Source: an uncultured Devosia sp. (GTDB lineage: Bacteria; Pseudomonadota; Alphaproteobacteria; Rhizobiales; Devosiaceae). From it: a stretch of 64,000 nucleotides of DNA. Numbering within the stretch: the first letter of the stretch is position 1; each line of letters starts with the position of its first letter. Where the stretch lies: positions 1 to 64,000 of the forward strand of contig NZ_CAJXJS010000001.1 in the NCBI RefSeq assembly GCF_913055165.1. The letters are read 5' to 3'. Both the position numbers and the translations under genes were made by a program. A model generated the notes under the pieces. That model ran no database searches. It saw only the letters and a list, made by a program, of their open reading frames with translations, and was not told the DNA's origin. This document shows positions 38,723 to 48,235 of the stretch, piece by piece.

Positions 38723-39430
38723 TCAGGCCGCCTGTGTCCTGCGGGAACGCAAGCCGACCAAAAGGAGCGCTACGCAGAAGGCCGTCTCGGTCACCATCGG
38801 GACAATATAGGCAGCAGCAAAGATGCCGTAGAACTCGGGCGCGAGGAAGCGCAGGCCGCTGCCCATCAGATATACGGCTCCGGCAAGGGCAACGCCCAGG
38901 CCAATGCTCTTGTGCACCAGACCTGAGCGCCAGATCAGCACGCCGGTCATCACTGAATTGATGCCGAAGAAGACCAGGCCCAGGTCATAGCCGTGTGCAT
39001 GCATGTTGAGGAAAAACAGTGCCAGCGCTTCAGCGGTGCCGGATGCGAGGCCAGACAGATCTTGGCCACCCGCGATCAACAAGAGCGCGGCCTGCATGTT
39101 CATAAGATTGATGCCGATCATGACCGATTGAATGAGCCTGAAGATCATCGCTGCCAGGGCCAGGCGAGGCGCCACCGGCCGAAACAGAACGAACAGCAGA
39201 ATTGCCAGTCCGGCGTCGGCGACAGCCATGACGATGTCGGCTGCGATCGAGAGGCGGTAGGCGTCGAGGGCGCCAAGAATGGCGGTTGCCGTCCATCCTG
39301 CGTCGGTGAAATCCACCAAGGGGCCGCGCAGGGCTACCTCGGAGAAGATGCCGCAGACGATGATGATGAGATAGAGCAGGCCTGCAAGACGCGCTGTCTT
39401 GAGGTCAGCATGGCTGAATTGGGTTCTCAT
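38723..39430 (-). CDS. DUF4386 membrane protein
   Basis: A 235-residue protein with about six to seven membrane segments, matching DUF4386 (ADLKTARLAGLLYLIIIVCGIFSEV at the start, a LIQSVMIGINLMNMQAALLL helix, and the DLGLVFFGINSVMTGVLIWRS and LAPEFYGIFAAAYIVPMVTETAF segments). The family is of unknown function. Its start overlaps the stop of the NAD(P)-binding gene by four bases, so the two are coupled. Confidence 0.85.
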   Translation of the reverse strand: MRTQFSHADLKTARLAGLLYLIIIVCGIFSEVALRGPLVDFTDAGWTATAILGALDAYRLSIAADIVMAVADAGLAILLFVLFRPVAPRLALAAMIFRLIQSVMIGINLMNMQAALLLIAGGQDLSGLASGTAEALALFFLNMHAHGYDLGLVFFGINSVMTGVLIWRSGLVHKSIGLGVALAGAVYLMGSGLRFLAPEFYGIFAAAYIVPMVTETAFCVALLLVGLRSRRTQAA

Positions 39431-40167
39431 GGTCGTCCTCCAGTTTCAGGTGTGGTTCGGGTAGTGGCGATTGGTTGCTGTCCGCCTGAATGGCCGGCGT
39501 GAACGGACGCCGATGCGCGGCTCACCAGCGCGGGGGCTTGATGGATAAGGCTGTCATCGGTCAGGGCATTGACCATGAACAGGGCGAAGTCGGTGCGGCG
39601 GGTACGGTTGGAGCGCAGGATCGGGTCACCGACATGAGGTGCCCAGACGGGTAAGCCTTCACTGTCGCCATCCTCGAGATCCGAGGCGCGCACCAGGGTC
39701 CAGTCCCGATCAGATGCGAAAATGAGCCGCGCGGCCCGAACATGGTCACTGATATCGGCCATGCCGGTCAAACGGGCGAGACGGCCGAAAGCCCAGGTCG
39801 TCAGCCGATCCTTGAGCGCGTACCGGTCATGCTCGTTACGGCGGATGTGCCAGCCGGCCGAGAAGATCAGGCGCGCTCCCGGGTCGGCGCGTTCGAGCAC
39901 AGTCAGCGCCGTTTTCGTGGCCATGCCACCGATGCCCCAAGGCACCAAGACCGTCAAAACCCCGTCACAACCCCAGATTGCCTTCGCGATGACGTCGGGA
40001 TCGCTCGTCTCGCCAGGAACGACCGTAATGTGGTCCTGGAAGTGGTCCAGCTTTCCAACGCTTTCCGGCCGGCAAACGCCGGTAACCCGGTAACCGCGGG
40101 CCAGGGCGTGCTTGGCCATCAACTGGCCGAGCTTGCCTGAGATGCCGATGATCGCAATGTGTTTCAT
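39427..40167 (-). CDS. NAD(P)H-binding NmrA/SDR-like protein
   Basis: A 246-residue atypical short-chain dehydrogenase: Rossmann start KHIAIIGISGKLGQLMAKHALARGYRVTGVCR with a GxxGxxG-like loop, a CDGVLTVLVPWGIGG segment and DRDWTLVRASDLEDG. It lacks an obvious YxxxK catalytic pair, as in the NmrA-like and NAD(P)H-binding groups that act as sensors or quinone reductases. It overlaps the DUF4386 gene and follows the alpha/beta hydrolase by 31 bases; all are leftward. Confidence 0.8.
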   Translation of the reverse strand: MKHIAIIGISGKLGQLMAKHALARGYRVTGVCRPESVGKLDHFQDHITVVPGETSDPDVIAKAIWGCDGVLTVLVPWGIGGMATKTALTVLERADPGARLIFSAGWHIRRNEHDRYALKDRLTTWAFGRLARLTGMADISDHVRAARLIFASDRDWTLVRASDLEDGDSEGLPVWAPHVGDPILRSNRTRRTDFALFMVNALTDDSLIHQAPALVSRASASVHAGHSGGQQPIATTRTTPETGGRP

Positions 40168-40198
40168 GGTGGTTCACTCCTGCTGCGGACGTGGGACG

Positions 40199-41101
40199 TC
40201 AGTTGCCGAGGAAGTCGAAGACCGCGCTGGCAAAGTCCGGGCTGAGCGGCGCCATGAGATGGTCGGCATCTTCGATGCTGACGAAGGTGAAATTGGGTAG
40301 CGGTCCGGCCAGTCTGGCAACATTGTCATGTTCAGGATCGTCACTTCCGGCGAGCCCGAGAACGGGCGCGGTGATGGCGGACAGTTCCGCAGCATCGAGA
40401 TCGATGATCTCGGGCAGCGCCGCAGCGACAACCGCGAGGGGCCCGGTTGGCTGTTCCGGGTCTATGCCGTGTGCAGCGAGAAGCTCCAGCATAGCCGCCT
40501 GTGCTTCTGGCGGCATGTCCTGGTCGGGCGGCGCCATGGCTGCCATGAAGCTTCCGAAGGTCTCATTTTCAGACAAGGCGCCCGAGACGAAGCTATAGGC
40601 TTCGGCTTCAGCTTCTCCTGACCAGCCGGAGCCGGCAATGATCAGCGACGCAACGCGGTCCGGATGGATGACGGCCAGTTTCAGGGCGGTTTCCGCACCC
40701 ATCGAATAGCCCACAAAGTGCGCCTTGGTGACGCCGCGAGCCTCCATCACGGCCACAACATCGTCGACCATGGTCAGGCCATAGGCACTGGCATCGTCCG
40801 GCCTGCCGCTGCTGCCGTGGCCGCGGGCGTCCAGGGCTATGGTGCGGAAGTTCGACATAGGCGTCAGGCCGATGGCCGACCACATGTCCGAGGAGCCGGC
40901 AAAACCGTGCAGGAACACGACGGTTTCGCCCTCGCCTTCATCGACGAAATGGATATGAACGCCATTTGAGCTGATCGTGCCTTGCTCAGCCAGAGCGGTG
41001 GCAGGAAGCAACAGCGACAACGCCAACGGCGCGATCAGGGCAAGGCGATTGCTGCGCCGGACTGGATTGGTGGCTGCGAGGATGAATTGATCGGTGTGCA
41101 T
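40199..41101 (-). CDS. secreted alpha/beta-fold hydrolase
   Basis: A 300-residue hydrolase with a signal peptide (hydrophobic core about 19-36, cleavage after ATALA). The oxyanion motif HGFAGSSDMW (from 65), DARGHGSSGRP and the nucleophile Ser133 in GYSMGAE are present, with an acidic residue and a late His (DADHLMAP) completing the triad. The substrate is unknown. It is first in a leftward group with the NAD(P)-binding and DUF4386 genes, under the AraC gene 138 bases upstream. Confidence 0.87.
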   Translation of the reverse strand: MHTDQFILAATNPVRRSNRLALIAPLALSLLLPATALAEQGTISSNGVHIHFVDEGEGETVVFLHGFAGSSDMWSAIGLTPMSNFRTIALDARGHGSSGRPDDASAYGLTMVDDVVAVMEARGVTKAHFVGYSMGAETALKLAVIHPDRVASLIIAGSGWSGEAEAEAYSFVSGALSENETFGSFMAAMAPPDQDMPPEAQAAMLELLAAHGIDPEQPTGPLAVVAAALPEIIDLDAAELSAITAPVLGLAGSDDPEHDNVARLAGPLPNFTFVSIEDADHLMAPLSPDFASAVFDFLGN

Positions 41102-41239
41102 CGCTCGGACTCCCTTGTTGAAGCGGTGTTCAAGGGAATAGGCGGATCGAGGTCTGCAGTATTTGCCGACACTGCCAGGGTTTTGGCCGAGCCTGCCAAA
41201 GACGCTGTGCGGGACAGCGATGGAAGGGGCGTAGCGCTG

Positions 41240-42250
41240 TCAGGCGACCTGAGATGCGGCCCGGCGATAGGCACCGGGCGTCTGGCCGACCCAGCGCTTG
41301 AAGGCGCGATTGAAGCTGCTTTGCTCCGAAAACCCGGTGAGAAAGGCAATGTCAGGAATGGAAAAGGCAGGCTGGGACAGCAGGCGTTCGGCCAGAGAGC
41401 GCTGGGTGTCTTCCAGCACCTCCTGATAGGTCTGTCCGCTTTCGGCCAGCCGTCGATAGAGCGTCCGCTCGCTCATTCCAAGGGCGCGCGCTACATTGCT
41501 GGCCTTGGGAATGCCATTGCTTAGGGCTTCGGAAAGGTGCTCGGCCAGGGCGCGCTGCAGACTGTCCGGGGATGTCATGGCACCAAGCTCCGCGTCCAGG
41601 TGCTCGGTCAGGAAACGCGACACGGCGGCATCGCCAAGCCGTGTCGGCAAGTCCAGCATGTCCGAACGGATGGCGATGGCGTTCCGCTCGGCGCTGAAGC
41701 GGACCGGGGCGTCGAAGAAACCTTCATACCGCGCAATGGGACCGGGTGTTGGGTGTCGGAAAGACACAAAGTCGTAGGACAGATCAGGACCGATAAACTG
41801 CTTGAAGATGCGGCCAAAGCCACAAAGGGCGCATTCGTTGCGCAGGTGCAGCGCCGGATGCTCCCTGGTCTGCCGACGGAGGATGAACAGTGCTGGCTCG
41901 GCCCCTTCGTCCAACTGATAGGACACGGTGTCGGTCAACAGCCTGAAATAGCGCTCGGCCCTTTCCAAGGTGTCCCTGAGGCGCGGCGCGGTCTTCATGG
42001 CGAGGCCCAAGGCACCCAGGTTGTCGACATCGACAGCCTGGGCATAGGCAAAGGGCAGGCCAACACGATCGGGATGGGTGTCTCCAATCCAGGCGGTCAG
42101 GTCGAAGTAATCGGTATCCGTGAGCCTGCCATCGACGCATTCAAGCTGGCGCACGCGCTCTTTCCCGTCGAACAGACCTCCGTCCTCGGTCAGTCTCAAC
42201 CCGGCTGCGCTCGCCAAGGCCCGCGCAAATGCTGCTGTTACGGTTCCCAT
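41240..42250 (-). CDS. AraC-family transcriptional regulator
   Basis: A 336-residue regulator of the type with an N-terminal arabinose-binding-like domain (PF12625), seen as LGALGLAMKTAPRLRDTLERAERYFRLLTDTV, and a C-terminal AraC DNA-binding domain (KASNVARALGMSERTLYRRLAESGQTYQEVLEDTQ; IPDIAFLTGFSEQSSFNRAFKRWVGQTPGAYR). It sits between the leftward hydrolase group and a second AraC gene, so it is a candidate activator of the hydrolase group. Some such proteins sense fatty acids or ornithine-like ligands; the ligand here is unknown. Confidence 0.9.
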   Translation of the reverse strand: MGTVTAAFARALASAAGLRLTEDGGLFDGKERVRQLECVDGRLTDTDYFDLTAWIGDTHPDRVGLPFAYAQAVDVDNLGALGLAMKTAPRLRDTLERAERYFRLLTDTVSYQLDEGAEPALFILRRQTREHPALHLRNECALCGFGRIFKQFIGPDLSYDFVSFRHPTPGPIARYEGFFDAPVRFSAERNAIAIRSDMLDLPTRLGDAAVSRFLTEHLDAELGAMTSPDSLQRALAEHLSEALSNGIPKASNVARALGMSERTLYRRLAESGQTYQEVLEDTQRSLAERLLSQPAFSIPDIAFLTGFSEQSSFNRAFKRWVGQTPGAYRRAASQVA

Positions 42251-42419
42251 GCTGTGCCAGATATGGACGCCTACCCTGAGGGTTGGGGTACCACGTCAGT
42301 TGCAGATGGTCGACCTTGGGGTTCGGCAGGTTGGCTCGTGCGACGCTCACGAACTTGCCATTTCGTCTGCCGGAAAGTCGATTACCGCCCTCACCCTATG
42401 CCCGGTCGCTCCCCGGCAA

Positions 42420-43451
42420 TCAGGCCGAAGAGGCGAGCAATTGATCGCGATATTCGGCCGGGGTCTGGCCGGTCCAGCGACGAAAGGCGCGGACAAACGA
42501 GGAAGCCTCCGAAAAACCCACGAGATAAGCCGCTTCATTGACGGAGACCTTGCGGGCGGAAAGATAGTCAGATGCCATGCGGCATCGCAATTCATCGGCG
42601 ACCTCCGCAAAGGTCGTGCCTTCCTGCTTTAGGCGCCGATAGAGTGTTGCCCGGCTCATACCGAGTTCGGAAGCGATCGCGTCGCTCGAGACCTCGCCCT
42701 TGTGAAGGCCAGGCATCAGTCCAGCTTCCACACGTGAACGGATACTATCGTCTCTTGCCAGGTCCTTGAGCAGGGCATCCGCCTTGTCTGCGAATATGCC
42801 GAATACGTAGCGAGAGGTATTTTCGAAAGGACGCAGGAGCCATTCCGGAGCGATCTGCATTGCGTTGCGCGTGCATCCAAAAGTGATGGGACATTGCAGC
42901 AATTGCTCCAATTGGCCCGCATGCGCCGGTTTGGCATGGGTCATTTCAATTCGCACGGCGAACGGGTGCTCGGGAAGGTTGCGCCTGAACTCGCCGATGA
43001 AGCGTCCAAAAGCGGCCTCGGTCAACGCAGGGCTTCGGTTCGGATCGGGACGGTTGTCGATGATCCAGACTTCTGCGCCCTCCTGCGACACGCTGAACCG
43101 CGGGCCCCTTTCCATGATGTCGATATCCACCATGAGTGTGGAATAGCGGTTCAGCTGCTGCATTGCATCAGGCAGGGAGGCAGCGGAGCCCACGATCAAC
43201 CCGACGACACTGATTTTCTCAAGTTGCGTCTCAACGGCATGCTTTGCCAGCAAAGCTGGTTCGCCGGTCTGAGAGATGAGCACGTCAATGAGATCCAGGT
43301 AGGTGTCTAGGCCGACGCGGCTGTCTTGATCGCTGAGGTCGGCCTCGGTCAGTCCAACATCTTCAAGGATGTCCGGCTGGTGCAATCCATAGCGCGCCGC
43401 GTATGCAGCGAGCGAGCGGACTAATCCTGCGGCAACCGTTGCGCGTTTCAC
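42420..43451 (-). CDS. AraC-family transcriptional regulator
   Basis: A 343-residue regulator of the same architecture as its neighbour: an N-terminal ligand domain (YGLHQPDILEDVGLTEADLSDQDSRVGL; LPDAMQQLNRYSTLM) and AraC helices (SSDAIASELGMSRATLYRRLKQEGTTFAEVADELR; VNEAAYLVGFSEASSFVRAFRRWTGQTPAEYR). It is divergent from the membrane-protein gene starting at 43610, separated by about 160 bases, so it probably controls that gene. The two AraC proteins are clearly related, but far from identical. Confidence 0.9.
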   Translation of the reverse strand: MKRATVAAGLVRSLAAYAARYGLHQPDILEDVGLTEADLSDQDSRVGLDTYLDLIDVLISQTGEPALLAKHAVETQLEKISVVGLIVGSAASLPDAMQQLNRYSTLMVDIDIMERGPRFSVSQEGAEVWIIDNRPDPNRSPALTEAAFGRFIGEFRRNLPEHPFAVRIEMTHAKPAHAGQLEQLLQCPITFGCTRNAMQIAPEWLLRPFENTSRYVFGIFADKADALLKDLARDDSIRSRVEAGLMPGLHKGEVSSDAIASELGMSRATLYRRLKQEGTTFAEVADELRCRMASDYLSARKVSVNEAAYLVGFSEASSFVRAFRRWTGQTPAEYRDQLLASSA

Positions 43452-43609
43452 CTGACCATCCTCGTTTTGGCAGGACCTTAGTCAACATGACGCCCAAGGC
43501 CAACAACTTGAAACCAACGGTCATGCTCATCTGGAGAGCCGTCGCCTATCCCCTCACCATTCCAACACGGGGACAGTGGTTTCGCCCCACGAAAAGAAAG
43601 GTGACAGAC

Positions 43610-44269
43610 ATGTTCTCACTTCAAAAATGGGGCGCCGCAGCCGGATTTGGTGCTGCCGCGACCTATGTCTTCGGCTTCGTTCTCCTGCTCACAGTCCTTG
43701 CCGGATCCGGGTACGGCATGGCGGATGCTGATCCCGCCTCCGTCGTTTCCTTCGTGGTCAGCGAACGGCAGCTCATGACCAGCTGGTACACGATCATCTA
43801 TGTGGTCAATGGCTTTCTGGTCGCTCTGCTCGCCATTGCGCTCGCAGACATCTTCAAGCCGCATGCGCCGACGCTGTCCTCCGTCATCCAGGTGTTTGGT
43901 GCGCTTTGGGCGACCCTTGTGGTCGGAGCGGGCATGGTCGCCAATGTCGGTAAAGAGGTCGTCGCTTCCCAGTACGCTTCCGACCCCGAGGCCGCAGTGC
44001 TGATGTGGCAAATTTTCTCGGGCGTTGAAAACGGCCTTGGCGGCGGCAATGAGATCGCCGGTGCTGTCTGGGCGCTGGTGGCTGGGGCAGCCATGCTGCG
44101 CACCGCACTGATGCCGAAGCCCCTTGGCTTTTTCAGCTTCTTGATTGGAGTGTCCGGACTGTTGACCCTAATCCCGGCGCTCAATGACACTGCCGGTTCC
44201 GTGTTCGGACTTGGCTACATCGCCTGGTTTGTTTGGGTCGGGTTCGTATTGCTCAGCCGGAAAGCATGA
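43610..44269 (+). CDS. DUF4386-like membrane protein
   Basis: A 219-residue protein with about six membrane segments (TYVFGFVLLLTVLAG; YTIIYVVNGFLVALLAIALA; VFGALWATLVVGAGMVANVG; and two or three later). I start it at 43610 because a good GAAAGG ribosome site precedes it and the upstream frame is not coding-like. Topology and length resemble the DUF4386 protein on the other side of the AraC pair, though similarity is weak. The gene stands alone before a terminator. Confidence 0.7.
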   Translation: MFSLQKWGAAAGFGAAATYVFGFVLLLTVLAGSGYGMADADPASVVSFVVSERQLMTSWYTIIYVVNGFLVALLAIALADIFKPHAPTLSSVIQVFGALWATLVVGAGMVANVGKEVVASQYASDPEAAVLMWQIFSGVENGLGGGNEIAGAVWALVAGAAMLRTALMPKPLGFFSFLIGVSGLLTLIPALNDTAGSVFGLGYIAWFVWVGFVLLSRKA

Positions 44270-44308
44270 GGGTTCAGAAAGGGTCCTTTCTGTACGCAAA
44301 CCAAGTGC

Positions 44309-44339
44309 AAAGCGCCCCTGACTGTGGGGCGTTTTTTTT
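44309..44339 (+). terminator. terminator after the DUF4386-like gene
   Basis: CGCCCC and GGGGCG pair around the loop TGACTGT, with AA outside, followed by eight T. It lies 40 bases after the stop. Confidence 0.85.
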
Positions 44340-44418
44340 GCGCGGGTTGATCTGGATGCATTTGGCGGGAAAAAAGGGCTAGCGAGTTCTGCTCGAATTC
44401 TCAAAAGGGGCGAACCAC

Positions 44419-45657
44419 ATGCAAAACCCACGCACCGTCCTCTTGATCCTGATCGCCATTTTGGCGGTCAATCAGATGGATCGGACGATTTTGTCCATTC
44501 TGCTTGACGATATCTCGCTGGAATTCGGCCTGAGCAATACCCAACTCGGCTTGTTATCGGGGGGCGTGCTGATTGTCGTCTATGCGCTGTTTGGCTTCCC
44601 CATTGCGAAGCTTTCCGCAGGTGGCAATCGCCGCAACATCATTGGATTGACGACCGCGGTATGGAGCCTGCTGACGCTCAGTGTCGCTGCGGCGCAGAAC
44701 TTCTGGCAATTGATGCTGGCGCGTTTTGGCGTTGGGATCGGGGAGTCCGGGGCGGTCGTGCCGGCCCATTCCATCATTTCTGATCTTTATCCTGCCGATC
44801 GGCGCACTTCGGCCATGGCGAGCTTTGTCGTGGGCGCCAATCTCGGGGTTCTGCTGGCCTTTCTGGTCGGCGGCATCGCCGGCGAGCTGGTGGGATGGAG
44901 AGGCGCCTTTCTGATTGCCGGCGTGCCAGGCCTCATCCTTTCGGTGGTCCTGTTTGTCTTTGTTCGTGAGCCGCAGCGCGACCATGATGCGCGGGTTCTG
45001 GAAGGTAGCCTGTTCCTCCAGACCTGGCATGCAATCTGGCGGGACCGTGGGCTGCGTCACGCCCTGATCGGGGTTTTCCTCGCGTCCGTCCTGACACATG
45101 CCGGCCTTACCTGGAACGCCCCATTCATGATCCGGACCCACGGCCTGTCGCTCATTCAGACCGGGGTCTTTCTCGCATTGAGCGCGGGAATCCTGGGCGG
45201 GGCTGTCACTTGGGCAAGCGGCCAGCTCGCGGACAGATACGGGCAGAAAAATCCGCGCTTCCGTTTGGGCATGGTCGCTGCGGCAATTTTGATTGGAAAA
45301 CCCTTTTCTGCCGCCTTCGCCATTATCGAGCCAACCGTTGTCGCACTATTATGTCTACTGGTGCCGATTGGATTGGCGAGCGTCTTCTGGGGGCCGACCT
45401 TCGCCTTCCTGCACGGACGTGTGGAACCAGCGATGCGCCCAATGGCGACAGCGATATTCATGTTCGCCTTTTCCGTTGTGGGCGTTGGTGTGGGACCAAC
45501 GCTTATTGGGGTATTGAGCGACACGGTCTTCGCTGCATCCGGGGACCGGGCGCTTGGTTGGTCCATCGTCAGTGTTCAGCTGATTGGCGTATGGAGTGCA
45601 TTCCACTACTGGATTGCCATGAAGACATTGCCCTTAAGGGTCAGTCTTGGACCGTAA
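44419..45657 (+). CDS. MFS transporter
   Basis: A 412-residue major facilitator with about twelve membrane segments. The start MQNPRTVLLILIAILAVNQMDRTILSILLDDISLEFGLSNTQLG has the look of the ACS-like and spinster-like groups, and the loop 2-3 motif reads GFPIAKLSAGGNRRN. A GAGESGAVV-type helix (GIGESGAVVPAHSIISDLYP) supports an organic anion or metabolite carrier. The substrate is unknown and no adjacent pathway gene helps. It is convergent with the serine hydrolase gene. Confidence 0.87.
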   Translation: MQNPRTVLLILIAILAVNQMDRTILSILLDDISLEFGLSNTQLGLLSGGVLIVVYALFGFPIAKLSAGGNRRNIIGLTTAVWSLLTLSVAAAQNFWQLMLARFGVGIGESGAVVPAHSIISDLYPADRRTSAMASFVVGANLGVLLAFLVGGIAGELVGWRGAFLIAGVPGLILSVVLFVFVREPQRDHDARVLEGSLFLQTWHAIWRDRGLRHALIGVFLASVLTHAGLTWNAPFMIRTHGLSLIQTGVFLALSAGILGGAVTWASGQLADRYGQKNPRFRLGMVAAAILIGKPFSAAFAIIEPTVVALLCLLVPIGLASVFWGPTFAFLHGRVEPAMRPMATAIFMFAFSVVGVGVGPTLIGVLSDTVFAASGDRALGWSIVSVQLIGVWSAFHYWIAMKTLPLRVSLGP

Positions 45658-45721
45658 TATCAATCGTTTAGGGGTCGCGACCATCGCATGGACGGATGGC
45701 GCTTGCCGATTTCGCGCGTCA

Positions 45722-47128
45722 CTATCTGTCGGGCCTGGAATAAGCGAGGCCCAACCGAAATGCTGCCCAAAGCACTCCAGTGGCCGCTGTCGCCACGAAC
45801 GCGATACCCAAGTCAGGCTGAAAGCGGCTCAGCGTTTCAATGGAGGCCCCGAAAACCCTCGGAATCAGAAGAAAAACAATCCCGGCAATTCCCAACGTCG
45901 TGCACAACGGAAACCACAGGCTAAACTGGCCAGACCATCCGGATTTCGCGCGCAGATCGTCTCGATGTAGCCAAGCCCAGATCATGCTGAGCACGTAAGC
46001 AATGGGCAAAAGAACAAGTGCGACAAACACCGCTTTCTGCTCCCAGCGGCTTCCCTCGCCTGCATAGTCGAGACCAAGGGCCCTGGCGCTGATGCCGGTC
46101 CGCAGTTCGGTCGTTTCCCCAAACCCTATGCCACTCCCAGCATTGACCAGAACGACGACCCCCTTATTCTGTGCTGGCATTAGAGTTGCCAGTGTCTCCA
46201 CTCCTGGACTGGATCCGGAATGGAACGCGGTTCCAGTCTCGCTCGATAGAAACCAGCCAAGTCCGTAAAAGGGTGACACGGTGCTGGCCGGGCGTAGCAT
46301 GGCCGCTTTGCTTTCGGAGCTGATAATGTCGTCTGCGCCGTTCATCATGATCGCCAGATACCGAGCCAGATCCCTGGCGCTTGCTATGACGCCGCCCTGA
46401 GGTGCGGTGACACGGTTCGTCCTATCCGGCTCCATGGCGTGTTTGGTTCCAAACCATGGCCGGTGTCCCCGCGCCATTTCGTCATGGATTTGTCCATCAG
46501 CAACGAAGCTGTGCGTCATGCCGATCGGATCAAGAATCTCTGTTCTGATGTAGCTCGCATAGCCTCGGCCGCTTACAGCCTCGATCAGGGCGCCGGCGAT
46601 CTGGTAATTTGCGTTTGAGTACTCCCATTTGGTGCCGGGCACGTAGGCCGGTGTCCAACCCGCGATGCGGTCCACTTGCCGCGAGAGCGCCTCCTTGTCG
46701 TCGACGGGATCAAAGGCGGCTTCGTTGCCCTGCAGGGTTGAGTAACCGCTCGTGTGACTAAGCAATTGCCGTGTGGTGATGGCGCCAGAAGACTGGTCCG
46801 CAAACGCCTTCAGGTAGTGCGAAATCGGCGCATCCAGATCCACCTTGCCAACTTCGACCAGCCGCATCACGGCCATTGCTGTGAAGCTCTTTGAGATCGA
46901 GCCGAGCAGGAACGGCGTATCGGGTGTCACCAATCTACCGCTGCCGATCAGCACCTCACCATACGCGTCCGACTGAAATTCTCCATTCTTGACGATCGCA
47001 TAGGCCAGGCCCGGCACGCCCGAGACTGCCATCTCAGCAGCTATGAAGTCACCGATTGACCCTCGGGGTGCGTCTGCCCGCGCTGCAGTGACGACTCCCA
47101 ATGCAAGCAGAATAAAGAAGAGCCGCAT
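45722..47128 (-). CDS. serine hydrolase (beta-lactamase/AmpC-like) with membrane tail
   Basis: A 468-residue protein of the class C beta-lactamase/esterase group. After a signal peptide (MRLFFILLALGVVTAARADA) come the SxxK motif S77-I-S-K80 and Y170-S-N172. The last 110 residues hold three or four hydrophobic segments (AVFVALVLLPIAYVLSMIWAWL, and more), so the catalytic part is anchored outside. Such enzymes cleave esters or D-amino peptides as often as beta-lactams. There is no AmpR-type regulator beside it. Confidence 0.87.
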   Translation of the reverse strand: MRLFFILLALGVVTAARADAPRGSIGDFIAAEMAVSGVPGLAYAIVKNGEFQSDAYGEVLIGSGRLVTPDTPFLLGSISKSFTAMAVMRLVEVGKVDLDAPISHYLKAFADQSSGAITTRQLLSHTSGYSTLQGNEAAFDPVDDKEALSRQVDRIAGWTPAYVPGTKWEYSNANYQIAGALIEAVSGRGYASYIRTEILDPIGMTHSFVADGQIHDEMARGHRPWFGTKHAMEPDRTNRVTAPQGGVIASARDLARYLAIMMNGADDIISSESKAAMLRPASTVSPFYGLGWFLSSETGTAFHSGSSPGVETLATLMPAQNKGVVVLVNAGSGIGFGETTELRTGISARALGLDYAGEGSRWEQKAVFVALVLLPIAYVLSMIWAWLHRDDLRAKSGWSGQFSLWFPLCTTLGIAGIVFLLIPRVFGASIETLSRFQPDLGIAFVATAATGVLWAAFRLGLAYSRPDR

Positions 47129-47215
47129 GCTGTGGTGTCCCTCAGCGCCTTCCGGTCACCCGGATTGGATTGATCGATCCCAGTCAACAGGACCGGAAAT
47201 GCCTTGGTCTTGTAA

Positions 47216-47401
47216 CTACTCTGGCGATCTCCAGAGCCCGCCGAAAGCGGCAGCCACTCCCGCCACGGCAGGTCCTCCAGGTAGTATTTGACCGGCTACA
47301 ATAGGTTGCTCTGAAATGGCAAGGAAAAGGGCGCTCAGTACGCAGCCAAGTGGCAGGCCAACGCTGGCTAAGACCACAGCACGTTGCAGAGAGAATTTCA
47401 T
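47216..47401 (-). CDS. possible small membrane protein
   Basis: A 61-codon frame starting MKFSLQRAVVLASVGLPLGC, with one hydrophobic stretch to about residue 29 and then a Gly/Ala-rich end (GGPAVAGVAAAFGGLW). It could be a small inner-membrane or lipoprotein-like gene (LGC is a poor lipobox). No homologue is recognised, and it may be chance. Confidence 0.25.
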   Translation of the reverse strand: MKFSLQRAVVLASVGLPLGCVLSALFLAISEQPIVAGQILPGGPAVAGVAAAFGGLWRSPE

Positions 47402-47869
47402 CGTGGTGGTCCCTTGGAAGCGGCCGGCAATAACTCAACGAAAGGGCGCATACGCCTAGATCACAGATGTCAGAAGCGGAGAATCCAAGTGGGAGCCACG
47501 CTGCGCTAAAACAATGACAGCTCAAGTGGTTTGCTGTCCAGAACCTGAGAGTCCGCAAGCGGCCCCCGCTGGAGGCGCTGGCGTGGAGGATTGTAGGGCA
47601 GGAGGCTCCACAACTCGATCCAAACGGAAGCAGGTAGAACGAATTTCTATAGCCAAAGCGAGGCGCTTCTGCGGGACCGCAAGGTTGGTTGGGCGGCCGA
47701 CCTCCCCTCACACACACAAGACCAAATGCCCGGCAGCTCCGGTCGCCTCAACGCACCGACAGGCACCAACTCGCGGCATTGCGCGGTGCGAGCAGCGCTC
47801 GCCGGTGATCCTGGATGATTTTGAGTTTCTCCTTGCACGCTGGCAAGCTGCCTGCTAACAGTGAACCTT
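47402..47869. other. non-coding stretch with degenerate repeat copy B
   Basis: About 470 bases between the serine hydrolase group and the ArsR gene with no supported gene. The part 47515-47611 (CCAGAACC...GTCCGCAAGCGGCCC...GGCGCTGGCGTGGAGGATTGT) matches 57939-58036 at roughly four bases in five, by eye. I call it copy B of the degenerate repeat. Confidence 0.55.
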
Positions 47870-48235
47870 ATGGTTCAGTATTCTCAAGCCCGCCTCGACG
47901 CTTCATTTGCCGCGCTATCGGATGCCACCCGGCGCGGTGTGCTGGAGCAACTTGGCCGCGCCGATGCTTCGATCACGGATCTCGCCGACAGGTTTCACAT
48001 GACCCTAACGGGGATGAAGAAGCATGTTGGCGTGTTGGAAAGGGCGGGGCTCGTGACAACAGAAAAGGTTGGGCGCATCCGAACTTGCAGGCTTGGTATT
48101 CGCGCACTCGAAGAAGAAGCCGCTTGGATCGAGAGGCACCGCCAACTGTGGTGTGAACGTTTCGACGAGTTGGACAAGATTGTCGAAGAATTGAAAGCCA
48201 AGGAGAAGGCCCATGCAGGTAGAAGTAACAAGTAG
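47870..48235 (+). CDS. ArsR-family transcriptional regulator
   Basis: A 121-residue winged-helix regulator starting at 47870 (MVQYSQARLDASFAALSDATRRGVLEQL); the slightly longer frame from a GTG adds three residues. The DNA helix is SITDLADRFHMTLTGMKKHVGVLERAGLV. No metal-binding cysteine motif (CVC) is present, so it is of the metal-independent type that pairs with SRPBCC proteins. Its end overlaps the next gene by 23 bases, and the pair is a common two-gene unit. Confidence 0.9.
   Translation: MVQYSQARLDASFAALSDATRRGVLEQLGRADASITDLADRFHMTLTGMKKHVGVLERAGLVTTEKVGRIRTCRLGIRALEEEAAWIERHRQLWCERFDELDKIVEELKAKEKAHAGRSNK

Noticed and set aside
47184-47717. 177-codon leftward frame in the spacer before ArsR
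   Set aside because: It covers repeat copy B, has a Cys- and Ser-rich composition typical of wrong-frame translation, and no motif.
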